A stretch of 6,393 nucleotides of DNA from Alphaproteobacteria bacterium (GTDB lineage: Bacteria > Pseudomonadota > Alphaproteobacteria > G02398745 > G023898745): the NCBI GenBank assembly GCA_027366195.1, contig DAHXKW010000098.1:1-6393 (forward strand), read 5' to 3'. The position numbers and the translations under genes were made by a program. A model generated the notes under the pieces. The model saw only the letters and a program-made list of their open reading frames with translations, did no database searches and had not been told where the DNA came from. Below are positions 6,389 to 6,393 of the stretch, piece by piece (position 1 is the first letter of the stretch; every line of letters begins with the position of its first letter).

Positions 6389-6393
6389 ATTAG

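Noticed and set aside
6355..6393. Possible tail of a leftward gene entering from the right edge (about 12 open codons ending in TAA)
   Set aside because: Too short to judge, unrecognisable, and it would overlap the likely PLD-gene promoter.

Overview
This is a 6.4 kb stretch of an AT-rich bacterial chromosome. The proteins point to an alphaproteobacterium. NrdJ matches the long alphaproteobacterial form of the B12-dependent ribonucleotide reductase almost motif for motif. The low GC content, scarce Shine-Dalgarno sites and a small secreted-type HKD phospholipase D/nuclease resemble host-associated lineages such as Rickettsiales or Holosporales. That placement is inference from composition and recalled family sequences, not from a search.

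Layout, left to right. Positions 1-342 hold no secure gene. They contain the possible 5' end of a leftward gene running off the left edge, two overlapping unproven small ORFs (49 and 25 codons; the second has a very good ribosome binding site), and an all-A/T hairpin. A large rightward gene, nrdJ (343-3711), follows. After a 65-bp gap with a TATAAT-containing hairpin comes a rightward gene for a stand-alone FabA-like double hot-dog protein (3777-4730). It overlaps by 11 bp, tail to tail, with a leftward map gene for type I methionine aminopeptidase (4720-5472). From the map upstream region, two tRNA genes run rightward in tight tandem: tRNA-Val(UAC) and tRNA-Leu(UAG), both with encoded CCA. 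They converge on a leftward gene for a single-HKD phospholipase D-like protein (5733-6308), which has a recognisable promoter near the right edge.

Functionally the genes are mostly unrelated housekeeping: dNTP synthesis, N-terminal methionine removal and translation, plus a lipid-type dehydratase homologue and an exported PLD-family enzyme. There is no mobile element, CRISPR array, toxin-antitoxin pair or defence cassette that I can support. The most thought-provoking element is the FabA-like protein. Its catalytic residues appear split, with His in the C-terminal hot-dog and Glu in the N-terminal one, so it is predicted to have one composite active site. The short hydrophobic ORF with a strong ribosome binding site ahead of nrdJ is the second. 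I see no clear evidence of an undescribed multi-gene system.
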